Positions 21,133 through 32,769 of a stretch of 64,000 nt of DNA are shown here, in pieces (the stretch's first letter is position 1; every line of letters begins with the position of its first letter). The stretch lies in assembly GCA_032718865.1 (NCBI GenBank), contig JALUTQ010000032.1:744001-808000 (forward strand), in the 5' to 3' direction. The position numbers were made by a program, and so were the translations under genes. Under the pieces are notes generated by a model. That model saw nothing but the letters and a program-made list of their open reading frames with translations, had not been told where the DNA came from and ran no database searches. The DNA is from Tilletia caries. Lineage: Eukaryota > Basidiomycota > Exobasidiomycetes > Tilletiales > Tilletiaceae.

Positions 21133-21882
21133 GCGAGAACGGGTGAATGTCCCGATCTATGGTCGGTTCGCCCCGAGCACCCCGGCACTGACCCCGATCT
21201 ATGGTTGAGTGACCCCATAAAGATGGTCATGTGACCCCATAAAGATGGTCGATTGAGCCCGTAAAAAACGCAATTTTTGGTGCATTGACCCCGTAAGATT
21301 AGTACATTGAACCCATAAAGATGGTCGATTGGCCCCATAAAGATGGTGGACAGAGCCCATAAAGATGGTGGACAGAGCCCGTAATGTCTATTTCAGCCGG
21401 ATAGAGCGGTAGTGTGTACTAACACTGTCCAAACGACCGGTCGGGCCTTCAGGTATGTAAGAGGGTTCAACTCACACACAAGTCGAGCTTCTGTGAAGCG
21501 TTTCCGCCCGTCGACGAGCTCTCAAAGTGAATTACGTCGCCGAAGACCGCCATCCCGCCCCCCCTATGGCCGCCTATGACCCTAGAAGCTCAGTACAGGT
21601 ACCTTAGGCACCCTGGCCGCTGTAGAATAATTTATCTGGAAGATTTGGAAGCAGGGAAGGTCGCCAAAGGCGATTTGAGATTTTTATGGGGCCAGTGCCC
21701 TGCCTTATGGGGCCAATCGACCATCTTTATGGGCTCAATCGCCTTTGTTTATGGGTTCAGTCGCCGATAATTACGGGCTGAATCGCCTCATCTTACGGGC
21801 TCAATTCAAAAAACGCTTACGGGGCCAATCGCCTCATGCTCGGGGCGAATCGACCATAGATCGGGACATTCAGGTTACTTGC
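21133..21882. mobile_element. Non-autonomous element with inverted 22-bp tandem arrays
   Basis: A perfect 8-bp direct repeat GTTCTCAA lies at 21125-21132 and 21883-21890. About 11 bases inside each end begins a 35-bp inverted repeat (TGAATGTCCCGATCTATGG, continuing through CGCCCCGAGCA). Inward from this each half is a tandem array of roughly 22-bp units: consensus TGACCCCATAAAGATGGTCG at 21189-21384, and its inverse at 21681-21874. The central 300 bases are unrelated to the arrays and encode nothing convincing. The 8-bp duplication suggests hAT, but the outermost bases pair only weakly, so classification is open. Confidence 0.75.
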
Positions 21883-22194
21883 GTTCTCAAGTGATGGAAA
21901 CGTGCCCCGAACGGTTCCACGCGCGCCGCGTTTCTACACGCCGAGATGGGCGAGCATCACGTTCTGTGACTGGACCACCAACATCGATTGCCAACGCTTC
22001 CCAGCTCCAGACAGCTTGCTTCAGCTCCCTCCTGCGAACCCCCGCTTTCCCGGTGCCGCTTCTTGCTTTGCACCGACCAGCTATTCGAACTCCAGGAGAT
22101 CTCGCGCTCTCGATCCCACTCAATCTTTCAGCGCGACTTTTCTCCCCGTCTCTTGCCCATCTGCTTCTCCCGCTTTCCCGCTGCCAGCTGGTTT

Positions 22195-25100
22195 ATGTCC
22201 ATTTCGCCTTCTTCCGCATCTGATTCAATTTCAACCTCCAACCAACAGATTACGAGCGAAAGCCTTTCCACTACAACCGCCGCCCAGTATGGTGACCCTG
22301 TGCCCTCCCTCCAACGCGCCGCAGCAAGAGCGGGTTCGTCTGGCCCGCCGCTCGAGCTCGCCACGGAATCAGCAGCAGAAGTTGAGAACCGACTGAGCGC
22401 GTCGAATGCTCAGTCGCATGCATTGAACCAACACGATGCCACTACGGCCCCATCTGCCGTCGATGCGCAGAGCATTGCCGACGCCGTGACAGCTCCGACT
22501 CTGGATAGGGCTTGGCCGCCTACGCTGGAAGAGTGGCACGAATCCCGCGAGCAGGATGGCATCCCAGTCTCCAACCACATCAGCGCAAGATCTCCCCAGC
22601 CAATCGCTGTTGCGCCGGAACCCGTTTCGTCCAGTCAGAAGGGCAAAAGTCCTGTGCCGTCGTCGTCCTTGCCGAGCTCTCTGCCCCGCTCTCTCCACTC
22701 GCCTGGTCGGCAAGATAGCATGCTGCAAACGAAGCCTTCCAAGGTCCAACAGCTTCCGCAAGAGGTTCTCATGCGCCTTTTCTCGTTTCTCGACCCGTTT
22801 GGTCTCGCCAGTGTGGCCCTCGTCTGTCGCAACTGGGCGAAGGTTGCCATGGACGACGCGACGTGGCGCGGGGCATTCGCCATCTACTTTGGCTTGGACT
22901 GGGGCTCAGACGAATTCCGCGCGCCGTTGAAATTGGTGCGCGGAGGAAGTGATGAGGCGCAGCACGAGCTCCCCGAGTGGCTGAAGGGCACAGACCCGGC
23001 CGCCTCGATGAAGGCTCGCTCGATTGCTCTCCGTAGACTGCGCCCTGCAAAATGGAAGCAGGAGTTCATTGCCCGATGGGAGCTAGCAAGGTGAGTGTTG
23101 TCTGCTCGGTACGTCAGAAGCATATCGTCGTCCCTGCATCTGACAGTCGGACCTTCCTCACCTTGCAGACGTTGGCGCAAGACTAAGACGCAGCCGATCA
23201 GCACCAATCCTAGCATTTCGACCATATCGCAGGTGGCCTTTGCCCCACCGACGTCGTCTCACGCGTCGTCCTTCCTACTGTCCGCCTCGCTCGTGTATGG
23301 CGTCGCTTGCCGGTCAGACCCTTTTACAGGCCGTCGGATCTCTATGGGATTCCTCGACGCGTCTGGAAACACAAACGGAGCAGGAATCGGAAATCCGAAC
23401 GTTGAGTTCTCGCCGGACGTGTCAATCATAGCGATGGGGGCCGATGCTCGATCTATCGTCTGGGGGTTCCGCACCGGTCAAGTGAGTCTCACGTTGCTGA
23501 GCAAGCAAGGTACCAACCCGCGCGGCCTGGTTCGTAGTATACGTTTCGATGAGCAGAGCCGGCATCGTGGCACTGTGGTCGACATCGCTCTACCGCTTGC
23601 CGCGGGAAACGAAGGTGGAGCACGTAGCGTTGTTCGCTCTCCTTCCAGACTTGCCCAGCATCTGTCCGATCTGGGGGACCTCGCAGCTACTTTTGTCAGT
23701 GCTGGCGAGGACGGTACCGTTCGATTGTGGGCATGGCCTCTGGAGAAGTCGCACGGTGGGGTCGGTGCGGGCGCCCTGGCCGGCCACATTCCCAACAATC
23801 GGAAGCTCCCACTGTGGGTTGGTTCCGTAATGGATGGCGTTCCGGCTGTACCGGGTGCAGAGCGACGTCGTACCCCTTCGATCTCCAAGGTCGCTTTCAA
23901 CCCTGCCATGGGTATTGTAGTTGCAGGAAGTGCGAACGGAATGCTCATTGTGTGGAGTAACCTCGACATGGCCCGCCTCGCAAGCGCACCCGCCGGAGTA
24001 TTTGGGGCTGCCGCCACAAACCCCTCAACCAGTAGCGATGCAGGAACAGCTGAATGGCGCGAAGAGCTGCAGCAAATTTATGATGCTGTTAAAGTCACCA
24101 GGTTCTCCGTAGATCCTTCACGCTCACAGCTCGAAGCAAGGCAATTCGCTAGCATCGAAGTAGCTGCGCCGTCTACCCGGCGTTCAGGTGAAAAGGTGGA
24201 CGCCGTTTCTATCATTGTTCGCCTTCAAGGCGATTCGGTTCTACGCCGCTTCGACGTCGCATTCCGCGGGCCAACGCCTCCAATTTCGGATGGGCAGGAG
24301 CGACCCTGGGACAGGGAGTCCTACCCACGAGTTCGTGTATATGCCTACGGACTCTTAGGCTCGGAGTCTCCAATCACTACGTCCCGACTCGACTTTGATA
24401 CGCTCTCTTCAACCGACCGAAGCCGTGCCGATCCATCCGCAGCCTCATCGGCGTCACCATCACCGGCCCCTCGCTCACCCTCCTTGTTGCCGACGATTCC
24501 GTCGCGGCGTAATGTCGGGCGCGTCACTAGCGGCAGCTCCTCTCGAATTGATCGAGATCCCATCCGCTTCACCTTGCCGATCTCAGCAGCGTACTCTGAT
24601 CAACTCAAGATTGGTGATCGAGGTCTTTACTCTGAGCGACCGTTTCTCGTCGCCGGCACTGAGTCCGGTCTGGTTCTCGTCTGGGACTGGGAAACGGAGG
24701 GCAAGACCATACAGGCTGGGCAATCAGGCGAACCAACTGGCTTACAGCCCATCCAGACCTCCTTCGTAGAGCCCTCCATGGCTTTCGTTGCTCACACGTC
24801 CGCGATTTCTGCCATTGATCTATCGCCGCTTGCTATCATCATCGGGACCGTGGACGGGTTGATCAAAGTGTTCAATTCTCTCAGTGGCGATGTGATCCGG
24901 GTTTTCAACGACAAGGCGGCTTCGCGTCACCCAGCTCGTATGCTCGCGGAAGGTCAGCTTACCGAGGAACAGGCTGCTCAGTTCTACGTCAAGCAGATCA
25001 TTGCTGGGGAGGACAGCCTTATTGTGGCCATTGGTCCTCACGTCGTCGCTTGGCGAACAGAGGCTTTGGCAGGCAAGGGTAAAGGCCATCATTCACTGGT

Positions 25101-26130
25101 ATCGAAGAAGGCTGGCCCAAAAGCCCGATCATCACGCGCAGCCTCGTGGCAGACCAAGTATCAGGCAAGCGCTGAGCTTCGTGCCGATGTCAAAGAGAGC
25201 GCGGCTCTGCTCAAGAAGGAGAGCAAGGACCGACAGACCACCTATGAGCGGATGCGATGGGCAACGGGACCTCCCGAGCTCGGTGGCCTGGACGACGACG
25301 AGGCTCTGGAGTACGCCATCATGCTGAGTCGTGAAGAGACTAGACGGGGCTCAGCGAGGCCTACCGATCAAGGGATTGGGACTTCAGCTGTCGGTGACTT
25401 TGATCTAGATGCTGCCCTGGCGCAGTACGACCACGAAGACCATCTTCATTCTCGAGAGGGAGAGGGAGAGCCAAGCTCTTCCAATTCGGACGACTCTGGC
25501 GATGGAAATGGAGGTGAGGTCGGTTCGTCTTCCGCACCTTCGTCGCCTCAGTTGAAGGGGCTTTCCTCGCCTTCTCGCGCCTGGGAAATCCTCAACCATG
25601 CTGGTAGTGCCACGCACTCGGTCACTCCAGACCGGTGGGGCTCCGCAAGCAAAGTGCGGACGGTGACAGTCCCGCGGTCTGCACGGGTGGCCTCCTACTC
25701 TTCGGCGGCTGGTGGAAGGTTTGCCGGCTCGCCTTCGTCTTCGTCCTCGCCGACACCTGCGCCTGGGACGTCGTGGCAACAGCGACTTAGCGGTGCGGCC
25801 GATGCGGATGGGACGGCGTGGCCATCGGTATCTCCGCCAGCTTCAACGAACTTCACGAGCGGTAGCGGTCGGTCACCGGGAATGGGCGCCTGGAGTCTCG
25901 GTACCAGTCAAGCGGTGCTGAGCTCTGGCATCACGGCCGCTGAGGACTCTCGGGGAAGCCGGACTTCGGTGTCAGCGATGAATTCGCCTCGGGCATGCTC
26001 CTCGCCGAGGATGACAGCTGGAGGCGGCGCAGGGGCTGATGACATGCTCGACGATGACCTGCGATTCGCCTTGGAGTTGTCCATGGCCGAGGAACAGTCT
26101 CGGCAAGCCATGCAGAAGGGGCGGCAATAA
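22195..26130 (+). CDS. F-box/WD40/UIM protein, Ufo1-like SCF substrate receptor
   Basis: Two exons (22195-23090, 23169-26130) encode 1285 residues. The start is the ATG at 22195 (MSISPSSASDS). An F-box lies at about 186-226 (LPQEVLMRLFSFLD, VCRNWAKVA), WD40-type repeats at about 330-960 (DGTVRLWAW, NGMLIVWSN, SGLVLVWDWE, DGLIKVFNS), and two ubiquitin-interacting motifs near the C-terminus (DDEALEYAIMLSREE at about 1005 and DLRFALELSMAEEQ at about 1257). F-box plus WD40 plus C-terminal UIMs is the layout of yeast Ufo1, an SCF receptor for Ho endonuclease and other nuclear clients. By analogy it would recruit phosphorylated substrates to Skp1-Cul1. A Ser-rich disordered region precedes the last UIM. 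The family is clear; orthology to Ufo1 is inferred from domain order. Confidence 0.85.
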
Positions 26131-28368
26131 TGAGAGCTGGAGACCAGGAACAGGGCCGGCTCTGGCGAGGTTTGCAGCCTTCCAACGCCGGCTGATGCTG
26201 CTGTACATTTCACTTCCAACACCGAATGAATACAAGAAAGACCTGGCACGAATCCGTGATCCATTCCGTGCTCATGAGGAGGCGTCTTGGTTAGAGGGAC
26301 TGAAGAAAAGTGCATCCCTGGTCGTCAAGGCTGGGCGTGCTGACGAAGTTGGAGGCCCCTGCTGTCTGATGAGCGCTCTGAACGATGTGCTGACTGCTCC
26401 CTCCACGCCTCCACCGGTACCAGCGCTATGTATGGCCTCCGCCGATGCTGGGACTCTGGGAGTTGGAGAGTTGGGAGTTGGTCGTGGGAACAAGTGGAGC
26501 AAGTGCACTTTTCACATCACCCTGCTTCTGCTTCTGTCCCACCACAACTCATTGCACGAATCACAGTCCTGGAAGCTGGAAGGACCTGACGCATCACCTC
26601 CGGCCTCCAGGTTGCGGTCCGTGAACCATCTGTGGCCGTGTGGGTCATGCGATGATCACCCATGTTTCGGTCGGAGATCACCCTCAACGGTCACGGCGCC
26701 GGCCCCTGGACGTAAGGAGGTGGCCGTTGGAACCATCGACAAAGGCAGCCCACAACGTGATCAAACCAAGGGGGTTCGTGCGGACTCTCCCTCTTTTTCC
26801 AGGTCGCAGAGTTGCAAGGAGGAGGAGTGACCGGGTACAGGAACCGACAGCCTTTGGCACACAGAAGGTGCCAGCAGGAGGGACGAGCAAATAATACTCA
26901 GCGACTCAGCAAGGGCATCGGTCTTCAACAAAATACACTCGCCCATCTGCGTGTGTCTCACAATTCTTCTCGCCGGCGCACAGCGATGAGCAGGTCGCAG
27001 CACGAACCGCTTCGCTCACACGCTGACGTCCTGCCATTGGTTCCACAGGGCCTGTTCGGTGACGAGGAAGGCCGAAGGACTCCACAATTGCCAGAAGGCC
27101 TAATAGCGAGGCCAGAGGGAGCATCAAGGGCACAGACCCGGAATATTATTAATGGCTGCTCCGCTCCATGCCTCCAGCTTCATGCGGATTGCGGCATGCC
27201 TCACATGCTTTGATTAGGCTCGTGCCAGCTGTAGCTGGGCTGCTTCCAAGGAAGACTGGAAGCGCCCCCTACATACATACCCACCTCCTTGGCCGCTTCC
27301 TGATTTCTCCCTCTCTGTTCCCCTGTCCCAAGTCCCAACCTTCCATCCCCCTTTGCCAGTTTACCATCTTCCAAGGTCCGAACCCACCAGACCCCAGAGT
27401 GGAAGCCGTGCCTTTCTCCTCAGTCTTCTCACCCAACGGTCGTTCCCGAAAATCTCAGACTACAAACAAATCGCTTAATCTTCTACTTACCCTTCCCCCT
27501 TCCAACCACTGTTCCAGGCTCCAGATTCACACGCTGTCAGTGAGCGCCGAACAACAACGCGGAATCGCCAACTACACAGTCGCGTCGACTTTGCAGATCT
27601 GCAATCCGCATCTGTCAACGGACTAGCGGGTTTCGAAATATCACTCTCGCCGACGGCTTTCACCCTCTCGCAGTCCGCACACCACTGCTTCATGTGCCGC
27701 AGGCCGCATCCCTGCACCCTCGCCTGTCCATAGAACCACCTCACTCCTTCTCCATTGCCTCATCCTCCTCCCCACCCAAAAATCGAACGACACTAGCCAG
27801 CGGAGCTTTCATTTTCCGCGTACGCCCGCTGCTACAACGCCCGTCTCTATTCAAACCCCATCTCATCTTTCTAGACTGGTTGTTCCGATTTTAGGACAGC
27901 TCCTCTCTTCCCTCCTTCGCCTTTTTCCGGAGTCCTACGATCTACTTCTTCCCGTCCCTGGTCAAACCTCCCGGTTGCTGATATAATCTGCATCGGCGCA
28001 ACGCCTACCCATCACCTCTAGCGCCGTCGCACGAAAAAGAAGGAACGATACGTACCTTTGTCTTACCACATCAGGCATCAGCACGAACGCAAGTCGGGCA
28101 CTACTTGGTCGCAAGCTCTGGGCGAACATCGACACAGACACCTCAGGGGGTAAACGCGCTAGGCACCTGAGCTATCCATTCTCAAGTCGCCCTTTTTCAG
28201 GTCTTCAAAGATCGTCCCCGTCTCCTCAAAAGCAAAGCTCGCCTTCATCTGTCATTCACATATTTCGACCCGGTCACCTCTTCTCTGCTCCGTCATCGAA
28301 GTTCCTTTCAAGTCGAATCGATTCGAACGAAAAGTCCAATCTTTTCACCGCTGTCATCGTTTGAATTC
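26131..28368. other. Long intergenic region; 3' flank and pyrimidine-rich leader
   Basis: No gene is supported over these 2.2 kb. Open frames here (for example 26039-26830) are short, lack domains and mostly read across the preceding gene. From about 27290 to 28360 the plus strand is strongly CT-rich with little secondary coding signal, typical of a fungal promoter and long 5' leader for the gene starting at 28369. Confidence 0.6.
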
Positions 28369-31300
28369 ATGATGGCCGCCACTCGGGGGCGTCCGGTCGG
28401 TTCTCTCGAGCAACATAGCCATACACTCAACAGCCATGCGGACGCCAGCACTTCCCCCTCATCGCAGGTCACGAATCTTTCCCGAACACTTCCGCGACCG
28501 CGCCAGCAGTCACTCACCTCCTCATCCGCGCTGCCCATATCGACAGCCTCGTCGCCATCCGGAAGCCTTGGGCAGCGACAGTTGCGCACACCTCAGTCCC
28601 TGGGCCAGCTCCGAAGACCGAGCGCTCCGAGCTCGATGTTTCGTTCAAAGATTGCAGAGGGGAAAGTCGCCTACCCTTTGACATCTTTCGATGCTCCATT
28701 CAGCTCTGCCTCGACATTTTCGGACCGGAAGGGCGCGGACCGGACTTGGCAGTCAGGGGCGTCCTGGCGTCTTGTCACTCCAAGCAAGCATTCCGAACCA
28801 TTCGGCTCGACGCCGGACACAAGCATTTCTGAGTCGGATTTCACAGGCCATCAGGTGATGAATTCTGCCGCGAAGACTGTGACCGGAGGCAGAAACTTGA
28901 CGCCGTCTCGAAGCTCCAACTCAACGCATCACCTGAATTCAAAGCCCAGTCATGATCACATCCGCCTCTCACCACTGCGGAATCGGGCTACTTCTGTGGC
29001 TTACATGGGTAGCAACGTCGGGCCCGTCGATTTTGCTGTCGTTGATTCGTTACGGAACGGCGTTCCAGGCTCGAAGGCGATAAATGGAGGGAATGGATTG
29101 GTCGCTTCACTCCCACCGCAAGCCGATGCCTCAATGTCACCATTTGACTCTCGTGGCTCCTTATCATCGCCCTCCGATGAAAAAGGCGGGTCAAAGCTGC
29201 CCAAATCGCCAGGCACGAGCCGAATCGCCAAGCTCAGGGCGGCTTGGAGTCCTAAACCGAAGATCACGGCGCTTCCAGGTGGACCTGATCTTCCGTCATT
29301 GAACCCGAACCAAAAGCAGCGAGGATCGAAGACCTTCTCCGTCGTTCCGTCGCGGTCGAAGCAACGCGTGTCGCTCGGTAACATCGGGTCACCAGTTCTG
29401 ACCCGGTTCACAACCTTGAACGAGCATGGCGAGGTGGTCAACTACGAGCCTACATCAACAGGGATGGTGCCTCTCGGCAACGTCATTCCTCTCACCACCT
29501 TAGAAGCAGCGGGCAAGAAGTCAACGCAGATTGGAACCGGAATGGTCTCCAGTTCGAACGAGGGCAATCATTTTCCAACGGCCGTGCACCATTCCGTTGC
29601 AAGTCTTCGGGCTTACCATGACGAAAACTTCGGGGTGTCCCCTAAAAGCTCGGGGTCAAATCTGCGGAGCATGAGACACGCTTCAATCGACGGAATGACC
29701 CGTTCAAAAAGTCCAGAAACTTTCGAAAGCCCACGTCCAGCGCCTATGAGTCCTCAGGCTTCCGTTCGATCACCCTTAGCCCGTTTTCGTGCGGTGCGAG
29801 AACGATCAGCAACGCAAGGAGCTTACTCATCGTCCGCCAAGGATTTTTTCGCTCTTCCGCGGACCTCAGCGGACGGAGTTGACTCGCGATTGTTCGCGGG
29901 CCGTGCAGGCCACACTGCGTTGGACCCCGTTGCGGAGCTACAAGGCACAGAATCCGGCGCGAATCACCAACAGGCCGTTCAACAGGCGCGGTCGCAGCTG
30001 TTAGCACCTGTTGTTCTTGAAAAGCCGGCGATGCCCTCTGCATTGAGCGCAATACTTGCAATACCCTCCCCAATGGTGAGTGTATACCAGTCAGGATTGA
30101 GATCTGCCAGGCATTCTGCATGCTGAAGTGTTTTCTGCACAATTTAGGAGACTGAGAGATCGCAGCATGTCGGCGCCGATGAGCCTCATACGTCCCTTCC
30201 TACAATGTGGAGCCAGGGCACAGATATTTCAGGATACACAGCGTCTTCGGAAAGCGGTCTACCGGTGCCCGATGCACTTGGCCTTGTGCTGTCCGGCTCA
30301 ACTCGTTCTGAGAACACTCTGGAGATGGACAGCACGGCAACTCTTGACCAGATCTCCGATTCATCTTTGCCATATACCAGCCAAGGCACTCCCACCATGG
30401 AAAGCACGCCAAGCACGCTTGCCACAGCATGCAGTCCCACTTCTCCCAGGTTCTGCGGAGGAGATCACACCTTTGGATCGACAGCGCCCCGCTCGCCTGT
30501 CCACCGAAGAAAGGTTCACATCCGTGATCCTTCTCCTCCTGCGGAATCTCCAAGTCTCGATCAGATATTACCGGACGTCGAGCTGAGCACTTTTGGTACA
30601 CCAATGCCAGATGCAGACTTCGAAAGCGAGCTTGTCCAAGCTGAAGCTCGGCGGCAGCAGCGAGCCTCATCGCTATTTGGCAACAACATGCTAGGTCTCT
30701 CGGCGTTGTCGATGCCACTCGAAGCTGGTTTTGGCTTCAAGACAGCGAGTGAATACGATGGTTCTGAAGCTGCTTCGCCGTTGGACTCCGTGCGTCCACC
30801 TACTGCAACCGCTGCACACCACTCGATGAACGGAAGCGAAATGTCACGGGTGTCGACTGCCTCGACAGGTACCGCCGCTCGCTTCCAAAAGAAGTACATG
30901 TTCGAGAAGGTGGCCTCTCCAGAGCAACATCGGTTGCTACTCGAAGAGGAGGAGTGGTCATGTCGCGGCCTTCAACACGAAGCTGCGGGACAGCTGTTTC
31001 CTCTTCCTCCTGGAGACTCAATGGGAAACCTGGTCAGCAGATTCAGTATGTCGGATGACTCTCAAAGCGGAGATCACAACTGCCCGAGCATCTACGAGGT
31101 CAGCTCGGTGGAGGGCTCAGCCGATGGATTTGAGCGGAGCAGCGATGACGACAACGACGATGACCATGACCACGACGATGGCAGCTCGGGGGGCTCACAA
31201 CCGTTGGCACAAAGCAACAGTGGATGGGAAGGGGGCTCGGAGCGTGCCATCTTTGGGCTGTATGCAGACAGCAATCAGGGACATTCCGACACTCAGCGAA

Positions 31301-32439
31301 CTTCGGACTTCAGCCCCGACAGTGTCATCGACAAGCTCTCGAAGCGCGACACAGTCGAGTCTCTCTTGGTCCGCGCTACCAATCTTCTCACGGATCGGGC
31401 CGTGCCACACAACCGTCTGGCCGAAAATCCTATTGCCGCAAGTAACTTTCCACCAGCGACGACAAGCGGCAGGGATGAGCTGGACGTTGATGCCGAGCTG
31501 ATCACGGAAGGGCTTGAGCCTGTCGGTCCGGCAGATCCTATCACAGGAATTGTCACATACCAGTTGAAGTGGAAGGTCGTGATCCGTACCCGAAATGGCC
31601 AGAAGACCGCTCAACAGTCGTCTGGGATCTGCAAAGTTGTGTCGGGCGTGTCCAGTGTTTCGAGTCCGGCCACGACGAACGTGTCGCTTCCTTCCCTGCA
31701 AACACCTGAGCACCATGCTCTCGGATTGATGTCACCCTCTCCAGCCACAGCATCCCTCCATCTATCCAACGATGGAATGGCAGCTGAACCTGGCTTCCAG
31801 TACTCCTCGCAAGACTTCGCCAATCCTTTCAATCTCGGACAACGTCTTCGCAGCTCGACGGCCGAGAGCGTACAAGGCACCGATGCTCATCACCCCACCC
31901 TCCATCTTCACGCAGCCTCGTACCCTTCGTCTCGTTCGACGAGCGAGGACCACGGGGACAATTATCAACATGGCGACGACAGCATGGACATCACCTCCTC
32001 GCCTCGCTCACCTGTATTCTTGCCCAAACCACTCCTGCTGGTCCAGAATACGGACACACGTACGACGAGCTCCCGAAAGCGGTTCGATTCGAACGCGGAG
32101 TACATCTCGAGCCCCGCCTCCAAAGCTTCGAGCGAGTTTTCCCGACCCTCGATCGGTCGCGACGGTCGATCTGTGACATCCTCACCTGCGATGGACATGT
32201 CGGTCAGCCGTCGAAGACAGCTGAGCTACATCTCCATCGGCCGGGGCTCGTCGTCGTTTGACCGGTCTCGGGCCCCCTCGGGTTCGCGAAGCCCGTACTT
32301 GTCGAGCACGCCGATCTACGTAGAGGACGCCTCGGTCACGCCTCGTTCCAACAACTTTTCTCAGTGCGATCAGCCTCGTGTCCAAACCCCGTCTCTGAGC
32401 ACGGCTAGCGGTCGCCTCGCTGCGATCACCGGCCTGTAG
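28369..32439 (+). CDS. Large Ser/Pro-rich disordered protein of unknown function
   Basis: Two exons (28369-30075, 30148-32439; intron GTGAGT...TTTAG) encode about 1332 residues. Tandem Met codons open the frame (MMAATRGRPVG). Nearly the whole chain is low-complexity Ser/Thr/Pro with basic patches. The most ordered-looking pieces are around residues 275-385 (TSRIAKLRAAWSPKPK and RFTTLNEHGEVVNYEP), around 835-850 (QKKYMFEKVASPEQHRLLLE), and an acidic run DDDNDDDHDHDDG near 930. Near 1060 there is a short hydrophobic/charged block (PITGIVTYQLKWKVVIRTR). Many SP/TP and RxxS sites suggest kinase control. I do not recognise a family; a cytoskeletal or cell-cycle scaffold would be a guess only. There is no signal peptide or membrane segment. 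Confidence 0.8.
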
Positions 32440-32769
32440 GGCCATATACCCATTACCCACCTTCCTTTCTTCCGTTATCCACATATCACCAAGGCCTCTC
32501 TCCCTTCAGATATCGCATTCACTTCGTCTTTCTATTTCGGGATCCTACCGGGCCTATGTAGCATGCCTCGATTCTTACCTGTCCCCTGCCACTCTTTCAC
32601 AACTGTATCAACTTCATTGATTCTATCAAACACAACAGACCAAATGTTTACTTGCCCGCAGCCCGTTGTGAAGCGCTGAAGCCTTTGAAGTTTTGAACTG
32701 GATAATGTCTTGCCAGGTGCATTCGGAAGGGGAGCCAATTTGAAAGAGATTCGAGAAATCGGACCCTTA

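Noticed and set aside
21189..21874. CRISPR-like array (regular repeats near 21.2 and 21.7 kb)
   Set aside because: Units are contiguous 22-bp tandem repeats without spacers, arranged as inverted halves of a transposon in a eukaryotic genome.
26039..26830. 263-codon plus-strand frame after the Ufo1-like gene
   Set aside because: It starts inside the preceding coding region in another frame, has no domain, and its composition looks non-coding.
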